64,000 bases of DNA from JBHICC01 sp046759385 (GTDB lineage Bacteria > Pseudomonadota > Gammaproteobacteria > Acidiferrobacterales > SPGG2). Positions 34,711-43,417 of the stretch are shown one piece after another. Location: the NCBI GenBank assembly GCA_046759385.1, contig JBHICC010000011.1:1-64000 (forward strand). The letters are read 5' to 3'. A program made the position numbers and the translations under genes. Positions within the stretch are counted from its first letter, which is position 1; every line of letters starts with the position of its first letter. The notes under the pieces were generated by a model. It did not search any database. It was given only the letters and a program-made list of their open reading frames with translations, and had not been told where the DNA came from.

Positions 34711-35511
34711 TTACTTCGGCGCCGCGATGGGCGCAGCGCGAGTGGCCGTGTCGCTTAGGCGCGCGAACTCCTTGAGGGTCAAGGTCTCACCACGGCGTCC
34801 GGGATCAATACCGATCGCGGCAATGGCGCTATCAGTAAGTATGCCCTTTAGCGCATTGCGCAGGGTCTTGCGGCGCTGAGAAAATACCGCTGCTACCACG
34901 TCGGCAAGCACAGCCTCGTCCATTACCGGTGCCGGCGGCGCCGTATGCGGACGCAGTCGCACCAGTGCAGAGTCCACCTTAGGTGCGGGCTGAAAAGCGC
35001 CAGACTTCACCACGAACAGCCGTTCTATTTGGCACCGCCATTGCACCATCACGCCTAGGCGCCCATAGGTTTTGTTCCCAGGCCGGGCACACAATCTGTC
35101 AGCGACCTCTCGCTGTAGCATGAAGCACATGTCCTGAATGCAGGACGTCTGTTGCAGCAGGTGGAACAACAGTGGCGTCGACACGCTATAGGGAAGATTG
35201 CCGATCAAACGCAGCTTGCGTCCGGAATCATTGAAACGGCGATAGTCAATCGCAAGCGCGTCGGCCTGATGGATGCGTGCATTGTCGAAAGACGCCAGCT
35301 CCTCGCTGAGCGCCATGGCCAGTCGCGGGTCGAGTTCAATCGCGTGCAGGTAGGCTACTCGAGGCACCAGCTCGCGTGTCAACACGCCCTGACCTGACCC
35401 GATTTCGACCACGATATCGTCAGGGTCGGGGTCAAAGATGTCTAGAATCCGGCAAACGACCCGGCGGTCGTGCAGGAAATGTTGACCCAGACGCTTACGG
35501 GCTCGGCTCAT
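34711..35511 (-). CDS. rsmA: 16S rRNA (adenine1518/1519-N6) dimethyltransferase RsmA
   Basis: KsgA-family methyltransferase that dimethylates two adenines in helix 45 of 16S rRNA. The ATG ending at 35511 gives 266 residues starting MSRARKRLGQHFLHD, the family hallmark; upstream in-frame sequence only overlaps pdxA in another frame. SAM-binding motifs are VEIGSGQGVLT, AIELDPRLA and IGNLPYSVSTPLLF; FVVKSGAFQPAPKVDSALV and FSQRRKTLRNAL follow. It overlaps pdxA by 17 bases, consistent with the lptD-surA-pdxA-rsmA operon. Confidence 0.95.
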   Translation of the reverse strand: MSRARKRLGQHFLHDRRVVCRILDIFDPDPDDIVVEIGSGQGVLTRELVPRVAYLHAIELDPRLAMALSEELASFDNARIHQADALAIDYRRFNDSGRKLRLIGNLPYSVSTPLLFHLLQQTSCIQDMCFMLQREVADRLCARPGNKTYGRLGVMVQWRCQIERLFVVKSGAFQPAPKVDSALVRLRPHTAPPAPVMDEAVLADVVAAVFSQRRKTLRNALKGILTDSAIAAIGIDPGRRGETLTLKEFARLSDTATRAAPIAAPK

Positions 35512-36469
35512 TGCCCGATAGCACCACTGCGAGGTCGAGCGCAGCGATAACGCTGCTCGCGTTGGCGCGTCCAGTGCCCGCCAACTCGAGCGCGGTGCCA
35601 TGGTCGACTGAGGTGCGAACGAACGGAAGCCCGAGGGTGACGTTAACCGCCTGGCCAAAGCCGTGGTGCTTGAGCACAGGCAGGCCTTGATCATGATACA
35701 TCACGAGCACTGCGTCTGTGCCAGACAGTTGACTGCGCGTGAATGCCGTGTCTGCCGGCACAGGACCGCGTAATCGCAGGCCTTGGCCACGGAGCTTAGT
35801 GATCACGGGTGAGATCACATCGAGTTCTTCGCGACCAAGGTACCCGCCCTCACCGGCGTGTGGATTGAGCCCACACACGACGATGTGAGGGTTTCCGATG
35901 CCAAACTTGTGCTGCAGGTCACGGTGTAGCACGCCGAGGACGTCTTCGAGACGTCCGGCGGTGATGCTGTCGCTGACCTCGCGCAGGGGGACGTGGGTCG
36001 TCGCCAGCGCTACGCGCAACTCGCCAGCCGTTAGCATCATCACCACCTTAACGCCACCGGCTCGCTCGGCCAGAAACTCGGTATGGCCGGTAAACGGGAT
36101 GCCGGCATCGTTGATCACCCCCTTATGAACCGGTGTGGTCACCATTGCGTCGAATGTTCCCTGCAGGCAACCATCTGTGGCTATTTCGAGAGTCTCTACA
36201 ACATAGGCGGCGTTGGCGACGCTTAGCTTGCCAGCTAAGACTGACTCAGCTGCCCGGACGGCTAACACACTGAGTCCGGAGGCAGCCCCGCTTCCGTTCC
36301 ATGAACGCGTCACGAACGGCAGGTCCAACAGCTGCGCGCGCTGCGTCAGGACGTCGGGATCGGCGATAAACACGAGCTGGCATGGCAACGGCCGCTGCGC
36401 CAGCATGATGCACAGGTCAGGACCGATTCCAGCGGGTTCTCCGGCAGTGATAGCGATAGCAGGAAGCAC
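35495..36469 (-). CDS. pdxA: 4-hydroxythreonine-4-phosphate dehydrogenase
   Basis: Oxidises 4-phosphohydroxy-L-threonine in de novo pyridoxal phosphate synthesis. The 324-residue protein starts at GTG and opens with ITAGEPAGIGPDLC. Zinc ligands lie in FTGHTEFLAE, CGLNPHAGEGG and YHDQGLPVLKHHGFGQAVN; VRTSVDHGTALELAG is the typical end. It sits between surA and rsmA, overlapping rsmA. Confidence 0.95.
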   Translation of the reverse strand: MLPAIAITAGEPAGIGPDLCIMLAQRPLPCQLVFIADPDVLTQRAQLLDLPFVTRSWNGSGAASGLSVLAVRAAESVLAGKLSVANAAYVVETLEIATDGCLQGTFDAMVTTPVHKGVINDAGIPFTGHTEFLAERAGGVKVVMMLTAGELRVALATTHVPLREVSDSITAGRLEDVLGVLHRDLQHKFGIGNPHIVVCGLNPHAGEGGYLGREELDVISPVITKLRGQGLRLRGPVPADTAFTRSQLSGTDAVLVMYHDQGLPVLKHHGFGQAVNVTLGLPFVRTSVDHGTALELAGTGRANASSVIAALDLAVVLSGNEPSP

Positions 36470-36538
36470 TGTTCAAAACACATCCGCTGGGACTTGTGAG
36501 TCGGGCAAAGCCACCCGCGGCCCGACAGCGCGGACTGA

Positions 36539-37897
36539 TCAAGTATCCCCGACCTGATATTGTACGTAGGCCTCGTCACGTACTTGTCGCAACCACTGCT
36601 CGTAACGTTCGTCAGCCTTGCGAGCGTGAATCTGCTGGCGGGCTGCAGCGCGCTCGCGCTCGCCACTGATGTCCTGCTGACGCCTTGCAATCACCTGGAT
36701 CAAGTGGAAACCAAAGGGTGTCTCGATCGGTTCACTGATCTCATTGGGCGCGAGTTTGCCCATCTGCTTCTCAAACTCCGGCACCGTCTCCCCAGTCCTA
36801 AGCCATCCTAAGTCACCCCCTTTCGCTGCCGATGCCGTGTCGTCAGAGTGCGCGCGCGCGAGATCGGCGAAATCATCCCCGTTCACGACGCGTTCTCTGA
36901 GCTGTGAAAGCTTTTCCTGAATCTCGGCACGCGAGCGAATCTCACTTGGCTTGATAACGATGTGGCGAACGTGAGTTTCGGTGATCTGCTCGGCGGGCGC
37001 GCCAGTACGACGTTCGTTGAGCTTTAATATGTGATACCCGACCGGGCTTGGTATCGCCTCACTGATGTCTCCGGGCTGCATGTTTTCCAGCGCCTGCAGG
37101 AATACACCGGGGAGCTGACCTGACTTCTTCCACCCCAATTGCCCGCCTTTAAGAGCATTTTGACCTTGCGAGTAAGCAATCGCCGCCTGCTCGAAGCTGT
37201 CACCCTCCATCAGTTTCCTGCGGATTTCGTCTGCTTTGCGTTTGGCCAATTGCCGCTGCTCGGGGGTTGCTGCCTCGGGGATACCGATCAGTATCAGCGA
37301 CAGGTTGTACGCATCGTTCTTACCCTGGCCGCGCCGACTCGTCAGGTAATTGTCAACCTCGCTATCCGATACGGTAATGCGGTTGTTGATCTCACGCTCA
37401 ACCAAGCGCTGGATCGTGAGCTGTTCGCGGATGTGACCGCGATAGCTTTCGATTTCGACACCCTCCCTCTGCATTGCGCGGTAGATCGTTTCTGGGCTTA
37501 CCCCATTTTGCTTCGCCACCTGGGCGATCGTTTGGTCTATCTGCTTGTCAGAAATCCGTACTCCGATTTGGGTAGCGACCTGAAGTTGAATGCGCTCTAA
37601 CACCATTCGGTCAAGCACTTGCTTCCGCAGAACATCGCGGGGCGGGGGTTTAATTCTGCGTGAAGCAAGCTCGCGTCTGACGTTAGCGATACGGGCGTTC
37701 AGCTCCGTGCTCGTGATCACATCGTCATTCACGATAACGAGCATTCGGTCGATTGGTTCTACCCGCAGGGCCCCCGGAAAGAAGGTCATCTGTGCGTGGG
37801 CCGGGGAGGTTAAGGCGCCTGCGGCAAGCAACCCGGCAGCCAGGAGTCCGGCGTAAAAAGGCGTGTTGTTTGCAATCGTTGGCATCGCGGCTAGCAT
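36539..37897 (-). CDS. surA: Periplasmic chaperone/PPIase SurA
   Basis: Periplasmic chaperone for outer-membrane proteins, about 452 residues from the chosen ATG. A signal peptide (LLAAGLLAAGALTSPAHA) is followed by the N-terminal helical chaperone domain. Two parvulin domains follow, at about 165-265 (FEQAAIAYSQGQNALKGGQLGWKK) and 280-385 (DFADLARAHSDDTASAAKGGDLGWLR), then a C-terminal helix (RYEQWLRQVRDEAYV). Two ATGs four codons apart compete as start. It is in the lptD-surA-pdxA-rsmA order. Confidence 0.93.
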   Translation of the reverse strand: MLAAMPTIANNTPFYAGLLAAGLLAAGALTSPAHAQMTFFPGALRVEPIDRMLVIVNDDVITSTELNARIANVRRELASRRIKPPPRDVLRKQVLDRMVLERIQLQVATQIGVRISDKQIDQTIAQVAKQNGVSPETIYRAMQREGVEIESYRGHIREQLTIQRLVEREINNRITVSDSEVDNYLTSRRGQGKNDAYNLSLILIGIPEAATPEQRQLAKRKADEIRRKLMEGDSFEQAAIAYSQGQNALKGGQLGWKKSGQLPGVFLQALENMQPGDISEAIPSPVGYHILKLNERRTGAPAEQITETHVRHIVIKPSEIRSRAEIQEKLSQLRERVVNGDDFADLARAHSDDTASAAKGGDLGWLRTGETVPEFEKQMGKLAPNEISEPIETPFGFHLIQVIARRQQDISGERERAAARQQIHARKADERYEQWLRQVRDEAYVQYQVGDT

Positions 37898-37940
37898 GGG
37901 CGTTAGCAGCCAGGTTAGCGCCCACAAAGGATAGCACGGA

Positions 37941-40202
37941 TCAACGGTATCCCGGCCCCTCGGTCGCGAACCGCTCACTCGGGTAGAAGATGCTCTGGAA
38001 GAGTGGACTATCAGGTGTAGGACCCGCGGTGGCGAGGCCGGTAAACTCGAATTGAAACAGCACCTCGTTAATTTGCTCCGTGGTGGTAGTGTTTAGGCGG
38101 CGCTGGCCGAAGAGCCGCAACGCCCAGCAGCAGGACCGATAACCAAACCCCAGGTAGCTCTGCACATTTCGCTCATCTTGTAGCGAGTAACTCGCGCTCG
38201 CCGCTACCGTCCAACGCCGCTTAATGGGCCACTGCGTTGATAGATCGACTTGCTCGACATTGTCATCGCCTCGCAGGCGGTAGCCTAAATTGACGATGCG
38301 ATCTTTCGCCGGCTGGTACTGCAGAAAAAAACCACTCTGTGCCGTCTGCCTCAGTTCCCGGTTCCATTGAATGGTCGCACGGGTGTACCAGCGATTTGCA
38401 AACCGACCAGTGAGCTCGGCAACCAGATCGGACTCGTCCCGTGTATCCACAAATCCTGGTGTCAGATTGACCTCACGATCCTCGAAGAAGAACTGCTGCC
38501 CGATGCTGAACCGGAATCGCTCGACGCCATCTTCTGCGCCGATCGTGCGTGTTGTCAGCGCTACGGTGACCTGATTGGTGTCGCCCACGCGGTCACCGCC
38601 GACGAAGCGGTTTTCCCGGAACAGATTGGCAAAGTTAAGCACTGGCAGGCTGGTGTCGAACTCGGGTAAATCGTCCTGATTCTCGGTCGGCACGTTCAGA
38701 TAGAACACTCGCGGTTCTAAGGTCTGAGTGAACCGCTGTCCTTCACGCTCAAAGATGAGCCCGCTGTCGAGGCTGAAGATCGGCACTGTCACATCGGGCT
38801 GCTCGTCGCCGAGGAAGGGCTCGTCTAGTGAGTAGCCGATATATTTGACGCTGAGCTTCGGTCGAATAAAGCCATAACTCTTGCGAAACGGCCAATCGAT
38901 TCCCGGCAAGAGGTTTATGCGCCAACCGGTGAGACTCTGGTCACGCTCGAAGTTGTCTAGCTCGGTCTCCAATACTGGGATAAAGCCGTAACGCGTGGGC
39001 ACTGGGTTCGCTAGCAGCTGAAGCTGCGGCAGGCGATCATACGGACGGCTGGCGGGCGAGATACTTGGATCGACCGTCTGATACGCCAGCACGCGGGCGC
39101 GGAAGTTCCACCGTCGGCCGCGGTACTCCGTACTACCTGTCCGCGGCAGGTGTGTAAGGCTGGCGATCGCGAGATTGTTACCGAAATCGTTGAGATAGGC
39201 GTTATCCGATACCTTGTCATAGTCGACATTTGCGCGCCACTTCTCACCAACGACCTCGTTATGCCGATAGCTGACGGCCCAGCGATCCCGGCCAAAAAAC
39301 TCGTCGTCATCCTGCAGGAACTCCAGGCGCAAGTAACCGCTGCGCGGCCGTTGCAAATAACGAAACTCGTTACTTACTTGCAGACCCCGCTTTGACATCC
39401 ATGTCGGCGTGATCGTTGCATCGTAGTTGGGGGCGATATTCCAGTAGAACGGGATCCCTAGTTCAGTGCCGCGCAGATCCGACTGCCCCAGGGTGGGAAA
39501 TAAAAAGCCGGTCTGGCGCTCATCCGACAGCGGGAAGCGTACCCACGGCCAATAGAAAATTGGTACCTTCTTGAAGCGCAACGTGGCGTTGCGCGCCGTG
39601 CCGGTGTTGCTGGTCTTGTCGAGCTCGAGTTCACCAAGCTTGAACAGCCAATCGTCTTTGCCTGGAGGGCAAGTGGTGTAAGTCGTCTCGAGGAGCTCCG
39701 CCCTCTCCTTGCCGTCCAATACGATCCGGTTCGCCTCACCGCGAGCGGCGTTCTTGCCCAGGTTATAACTCCCCTGCGCCGTGTAACCGGTGAAGGTGTC
39801 GCGCTGCAGATACAATTCCGGACTCTGATAGCGATCGCCCACGAGGTTCTCCAAAGTGACGTTGCCGGTTGCCTGCAACTCTTCCGTGGCGCGCTTAAAG
39901 GTAATTTGATCGGCGAGGATACGGATATCCTCATGACGCAGCTCGACGTTGCCGTACAAACCGACGTGCTCATCGGTCTGCTCCACGCGATCAGCCTGGA
40001 CACGGGTGAATAGGGGCGCGTCGGCTGGAAGTGGTTCGAAGGGCGGAATGGGATGCGGAACGGCAGGGCAGCCTGGGACCGGGTCGGCGACAACGGGTAG
40101 GGGGATCACAGCCGCGACAACAGCGAGACAGGCCCACCACCGCGCGGAGTTCGCTTGGGGCATAGATTTAGGTTGTTTCTTGTGTGGCGCATAAAATTGC
40201 AT
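37941..40202 (-). CDS. lptD: LPS assembly protein LptD
   Basis: Outer-membrane beta-barrel that inserts lipopolysaccharide into the outer leaflet with LptE. The 753-residue protein has a signal peptide around residues 21-40 and a periplasmic OstA/LptA-like jellyroll domain near 60-190 (YGNVELRHEDIRILADQITF). A C-terminal barrel rich in alternating aromatic strands follows. Cysteines include the C-terminal pair in GYRSCCWALRL, which fits the disulfide-linked plug-barrel arrangement. A start 13 codons later (MPQANSARWW) is also plausible. It is divergent from amgK. Confidence 0.93.
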   Translation of the reverse strand: MQFYAPHKKQPKSMPQANSARWWACLAVVAAVIPLPVVADPVPGCPAVPHPIPPFEPLPADAPLFTRVQADRVEQTDEHVGLYGNVELRHEDIRILADQITFKRATEELQATGNVTLENLVGDRYQSPELYLQRDTFTGYTAQGSYNLGKNAARGEANRIVLDGKERAELLETTYTTCPPGKDDWLFKLGELELDKTSNTGTARNATLRFKKVPIFYWPWVRFPLSDERQTGFLFPTLGQSDLRGTELGIPFYWNIAPNYDATITPTWMSKRGLQVSNEFRYLQRPRSGYLRLEFLQDDDEFFGRDRWAVSYRHNEVVGEKWRANVDYDKVSDNAYLNDFGNNLAIASLTHLPRTGSTEYRGRRWNFRARVLAYQTVDPSISPASRPYDRLPQLQLLANPVPTRYGFIPVLETELDNFERDQSLTGWRINLLPGIDWPFRKSYGFIRPKLSVKYIGYSLDEPFLGDEQPDVTVPIFSLDSGLIFEREGQRFTQTLEPRVFYLNVPTENQDDLPEFDTSLPVLNFANLFRENRFVGGDRVGDTNQVTVALTTRTIGAEDGVERFRFSIGQQFFFEDREVNLTPGFVDTRDESDLVAELTGRFANRWYTRATIQWNRELRQTAQSGFFLQYQPAKDRIVNLGYRLRGDDNVEQVDLSTQWPIKRRWTVAASASYSLQDERNVQSYLGFGYRSCCWALRLFGQRRLNTTTTEQINEVLFQFEFTGLATAGPTPDSPLFQSIFYPSERFATEGPGYR

Positions 40203-40274
40203 AGAATCGGCACGCCATCAAGCAGCACGACATGTGCAAACGACTAATTTAGGCAGAGGGTTCCAGGGCAGTCC

Positions 40275-41282
40275 ATGGATAAGAGACTTGAGGCACTGCG
40301 CAAATGGGTCGATACAGTGCTCGACGGCTGCCGCTATCGGCTGCGGCCCGCATCGGCGGACGCCAGCTTCCGGCGCTACTTTCGCGTGTTTGCCGGCGCC
40401 GACATTTATATTGCCATGGACGCGCCGCCAGACACACAGGACTGTGCCGCCTACGTACGTATCGCGAAGCGCTTTCGCCAGCTTGGGCTCAACGTACCCC
40501 AGGTCCTGCATAGTGACACAAACCAAGGTTTCTTGCTCATCAGTGATTTGGGTGATCGTTCCTATCTGTCGTGCTTGAGCGAAGCGACAGTCGAAAACCT
40601 ATACGCAGATGCGTTTCAGGCGCTGCTCATACTACAGCGAAACGGTGTGCCGGATTCCGACTTTCTTCCGGGCTATGATGAGGGGTTGCTTCTATCCGAA
40701 TTACGGATTTTCCAAGAGTGGTATCTTGGGCGGCATCTCGGCCTGCGGTTGACTACCACTCAAGAGGCGACGCTCGATCGCGTGTTTACGCGGCTGAAGG
40801 ACTCCGCATTGGAGCAACCTCGAGTGTGGGTTCACCGCGACTTTCATTCACGAAACTTGATGATGACCGAAGAGAACAACCCCGGCATCTTGGATTTCCA
40901 AGATGCGGTCTCTGGGCCTGTCACCTATGATCTGGTTTCGTTACTGCGAGATTGCTATATCTCGTGGCCGTATGAGCGTGTTGAGCGCTGGGTTCATAAC
41001 TACTACACCCTCGCGCACGATGCTGGCGTCCCTGTCGGCGAGGACGAGGACCAGTTTCGTCAGTGGTTTGAGCGTATGGGTGTACAACGGCACCTCAAAG
41101 CAACTGGCATCTTTGCGCGCTTGAAATACCGCGACCGCAAGCCGGCCTACATCATCGATATCCCGCGTACGTTGAGATACGTTCGTGATGCAAGCTCGCG
41201 TTGTGGCGATCTGCAACTGCTGCACGAGCTGCTTTGGGACGTAGGGGTATGGCGCACACTGGACGAAGCGGAGGATAGGTGA
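40275..41282 (+). CDS. amgK: N-acetylmuramate/N-acetylglucosamine kinase AmgK
   Basis: Phosphorylates MurNAc (and GlcNAc) at the anomeric position in the MurU cell-wall recycling route, which bypasses MurA-dependent synthesis and fosfomycin. The 335-residue aminoglycoside-phosphotransferase-fold protein has the Brenner motif VWVHRDFHSRNLM and the metal Asp in GILDFQDAVSGPVTYDLVSLL. It overlaps the murU GTG by four bases (GTGA). The amgK-murU pair next to lptD is the arrangement known from Pseudomonas. Confidence 0.92.
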   Translation: MDKRLEALRKWVDTVLDGCRYRLRPASADASFRRYFRVFAGADIYIAMDAPPDTQDCAAYVRIAKRFRQLGLNVPQVLHSDTNQGFLLISDLGDRSYLSCLSEATVENLYADAFQALLILQRNGVPDSDFLPGYDEGLLLSELRIFQEWYLGRHLGLRLTTTQEATLDRVFTRLKDSALEQPRVWVHRDFHSRNLMMTEENNPGILDFQDAVSGPVTYDLVSLLRDCYISWPYERVERWVHNYYTLAHDAGVPVGEDEDQFRQWFERMGVQRHLKATGIFARLKYRDRKPAYIIDIPRTLRYVRDASSRCGDLQLLHELLWDVGVWRTLDEAEDR

Positions 41283-41944
41283 AAGCGATGATCCTTGCCG
41301 CCGGGCGCGGTGAGCGACTGCGGCCGCTAACCGATGAGACGCCTAAGCCACTGCTGAAGGTAGGCAATCGTCCGCTCATTGTGCATCTCATCAAAGCGCT
41401 GGCCAGTGCTGGCCTCGACGACCTGGTAATCAATCATGCTCATCTTGGCAAGCAGATTGTTGATACGCTTGCCGATGGAGCGGATCTCGGAGTCAGGATT
41501 CGCTACTCTCCGGAACCGCCAGACGCGCTCGAAACCGGGGGTGGCGTTCTTAATGCTTTACCCCTGCTCGACAGCGACCCGTTCGTGGTCGTGAACGGGG
41601 ACATCTGGACCGATTACCCTTTTAAACGCCTACCTCGCCGACTTTCGGGGCTTGCCCATCTGGTATTGGTGGACAATCCGCCGCACCATCGACTTGGTGA
41701 CTTTGCGCTCAAAGTCGGTCGTGTGCGAGCGGGGCCATCGCATCGGCTTACTTTCAGCGGCATCGGCGTTTACACGCACGCCCTGTTCCAGAGCTGTAGT
41801 CCCGGGAGATTCGCCCTTGCGCCGCTACTGAGATCGGCGATTGCCCAGGATCAGGTCACAGGCGAGCATTACAAGGGCGAATGGATAGACGTTGGCACGC
41901 CTGAACAATGGCGTGAGTTAGACGAGCAAATATCTGGGCAATGA
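41279..41944 (+). CDS. murU: N-acetylmuramate alpha-1-phosphate uridylyltransferase MurU
   Basis: Makes UDP-MurNAc from MurNAc-1-phosphate; 221 residues, GTG start. The nucleotidyltransferase signature is MILAAGRGERLRPLTDETPKPLL with the invariant Lys, followed by VINHAHLGKQIV, ETGGGVLNALPLL and FVVVNGDIWTDYPF. It lacks the left-handed beta-helix of GlmU-type enzymes, consistent with MurU. It is translationally coupled to amgK. With AmpG in this window, it forms a complete salvage route. Confidence 0.93.
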   Translation: MKAMILAAGRGERLRPLTDETPKPLLKVGNRPLIVHLIKALASAGLDDLVINHAHLGKQIVDTLADGADLGVRIRYSPEPPDALETGGGVLNALPLLDSDPFVVVNGDIWTDYPFKRLPRRLSGLAHLVLVDNPPHHRLGDFALKVGRVRAGPSHRLTFSGIGVYTHALFQSCSPGRFALAPLLRSAIAQDQVTGEHYKGEWIDVGTPEQWRELDEQISGQ

Positions 41945-41974
41945 GTGGGCTTTTACCGAGGCCCTAGGGTGGCC

Positions 41975-42026
41975 AAAATAAAACCGGTAGCGCGCGCTCT
42001 GGTGAGCCAAACACGCGCGCTACCGG
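41975..42026 (-). terminator. Strong intrinsic terminator downstream of the Lys-rich mini-gene
   Basis: On the minus strand CCGGTAGCGCGCG faces its complement across a 17-base loop, and the second arm is followed by TTTTATTTT. The stem is 13 base pairs. It lies about 110 bases after the stop of the Lys/Ala-rich gene. That spacer holds another 8-bp hairpin (42075-42102). It may also attenuate minus-strand antisense into murU. Confidence 0.85.
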
Positions 42027-42133
42027 CCGAGTTTACACAGTCGCGGGCCGCTAGGCTCCTTACCGTTGTTACCACGGTCACCGCGTAAAACCCGGGTGAC
42101 CGCGCCGGGATCCGGAACCCCCCGCTTGCCGAG

Positions 42134-42205
42134 CTACTTCTTCTTCTTGGCTGCCTTTTTCTTGGTACCTTTGGCCTTCTTCGCGGCTTTTCTCTTCTTT
42201 GCCAT
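42134..42205 (-). CDS. Lysine/alanine-rich mini-protein (23 aa)
   Basis: A gene too short for ordinary calling. It starts MAKKRKAAKK and ends in a run of Lys before TAG; 13 of 23 residues are Lys, one is Arg and the rest mostly Ala, resembling the tail of histone-H1-like or AlgP-like proteins. The ATG has an ideal AAAGGAG ribosome site seven bases upstream. The terminator at 41975-42026 ends the unit. It probably binds nucleic acid electrostatically. Function is inferred from composition only. No overlapping ORF on the other strand explains it better. Confidence 0.72.
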   Translation of the reverse strand: MAKKRKAAKKAKGTKKKAAKKKK

Positions 42206-42285
42206 GTTGCACTCCTTTGGGTTGTGGTTAGAGGCTTAGATGAATGAGGGGCGTGTGCCCCGGGTTACAGCTTTTTGCAAAATAG

Positions 42286-42310
42286 AAAAGACAGCCAATG
42301 GCTGTCTTTT
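42286..42310. terminator. Bidirectional intrinsic terminator
   Basis: AAAAGACAGCC, a three-base loop and GGCTGTCTTTT form an 11-bp stem with A/T tracts on both sides, so it can stop transcription in either direction. It separates the Lys-rich gene from the region toward 42.4 kb and could end the short transcript beginning near 42.6 kb. Confidence 0.8.
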
Positions 42311-42449
42311 CAACAAATGAAAAAGGGGAAACCCACCGACGGACTGGGGAACCGCTTTCCCGGCGGCCGTTTCGTACCGATGCTGGCTATTATTATATCT
42401 TGTTCTTGTCGAGATCCGCGATCGATCCAAAACTATCGTATACCTTTGC

Positions 42450-42566
42450 TCAAGCGCCGTTGAAATGGTTGTCGCGCGTGAAGCGTTTCACTTCGTCCAC
42501 CGTGAACTCGGTGACGCTCACGTCAATCGCCAACTCCTCCAATCCGTTTATCGCGCTTGCAACCAT
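42450..42566 (-). CDS. Possible small protein (38 aa)
   Basis: An ATG ending at 42566 opens a 38-residue frame, MVASAINGLEELAIDVSV continuing through EFTVDEVKRFTRDNHFNGA to TGA. Composition is protein-like and acidic. A TTGACA with a poor downstream TAGACA 16 bases on lies just upstream. The ribosome site (GAGAG) is weak. I do not recognise it. The 42206-42720 stretch otherwise holds only hairpins and AT-rich DNA. Confidence 0.35.
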   Translation of the reverse strand: MVASAINGLEELAIDVSVTEFTVDEVKRFTRDNHFNGA

Positions 42567-42720
42567 GTAATACAACTCTCAAGCCTTGTCTAGCACACTC
42601 TGATAACGTGTCAAGCTATAAATGTAAATAGCATTTAGCAAAATTGCAAACATTTTTTCAAGAAATTTGTTGACATCAGTGACGACGTTTCGAGCTGTGA
42701 TAATTCTCAACGCTCGACAC

Positions 42721-43389
42721 TCATCCGCATTTCGAATCGCCACAGTTCAAGCACGTCGTACACCCATCCATTCTCACAACCGCCTTCATTAGGCACTTAC
42801 TACATAGCCGGGCTTCTGGTGGAAACTCGCTTGTGCTCGGGTCGGTATTGTCAGTGCGGTTGGCGCTTACTTCCGCACGCTTCTCGTTGAGAAAACTCTC
42901 ACGGTTAGGGTCCGCGTCTTCAGTCGAGATCAGCCCGATCATCTTTAGGTGCCGTTCGATCACGTCGCCGATCTCGGCAACCAGTGACGGTATATATTGA
43001 CCTTGCTTGAAATAGCCCCCCCGAGGGTCGAAGACGCTATGTAACTCCTCCACTAGGAAGGTGACGTCACCACCTTTGCGGAACACTGCCGAAACAATAC
43101 GCGTCAGCGCGACGATCCACTGAAAATGCTCCATGCTCTTCGAGTTAATGAAGACCTCGAATGGACGCCGTTTCTCGTGCTCCGTACCCAGATTGAGCAC
43201 AATGTCATTGATCGTTACGTAAAGCGCGTGCTCGGTTAATGGGGTCTTGATCTTATATGTGCTGCCGAGCAGCATTTCCGGCCGCTCGACCTTCTCGTGC
43301 ATCTGGATGACGTTACTCTCGGGCAGCGACGCCACGTCATCCTTTACGACCTCATAACCGACTATCTTGTTTTCGATCTTAATCGTCAT
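42721..43389 (-). CDS. Class II ribonucleotide reductase small component (NrdJb-like)
   Basis: A 222-residue protein matching the second polypeptide of split B12-dependent ribonucleotide reductases (NrdJb of Pseudomonas, TSCPD-type domain). It shows TEHALYVTINDIVLN, RPFEVFINSKSMEHFQWIVALTRIVSAVFRKGGDVTFLVEEL and a C-terminal zinc-ribbon-like cluster CSKC.....CTTCLNCGDSKC, thought to relay electrons to the active site. It starts 29 bases after the nrdJ stop, so the two are in one operon. Confidence 0.88.
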   Translation of the reverse strand: MTIKIENKIVGYEVVKDDVASLPESNVIQMHEKVERPEMLLGSTYKIKTPLTEHALYVTINDIVLNLGTEHEKRRPFEVFINSKSMEHFQWIVALTRIVSAVFRKGGDVTFLVEELHSVFDPRGGYFKQGQYIPSLVAEIGDVIERHLKMIGLISTEDADPNRESFLNEKRAEVSANRTDNTDPSTSEFPPEARLCSKCLMKAVVRMDGCTTCLNCGDSKCG

Positions 43390-43417
43390 CGTATTCTCCG
43401 TTTCATCTCTACCCTGA

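Noticed and set aside
35512..35694. Upstream extension of the rsmA frame
   Set aside because: It lies inside pdxA in another frame and precedes the conserved MSRARKRLGQHF start.
42298..42570. Plus-strand 90-residue frame
   Set aside because: Composition is not protein-like, no ribosome site, and it runs antisense to a better small frame and across a terminator.
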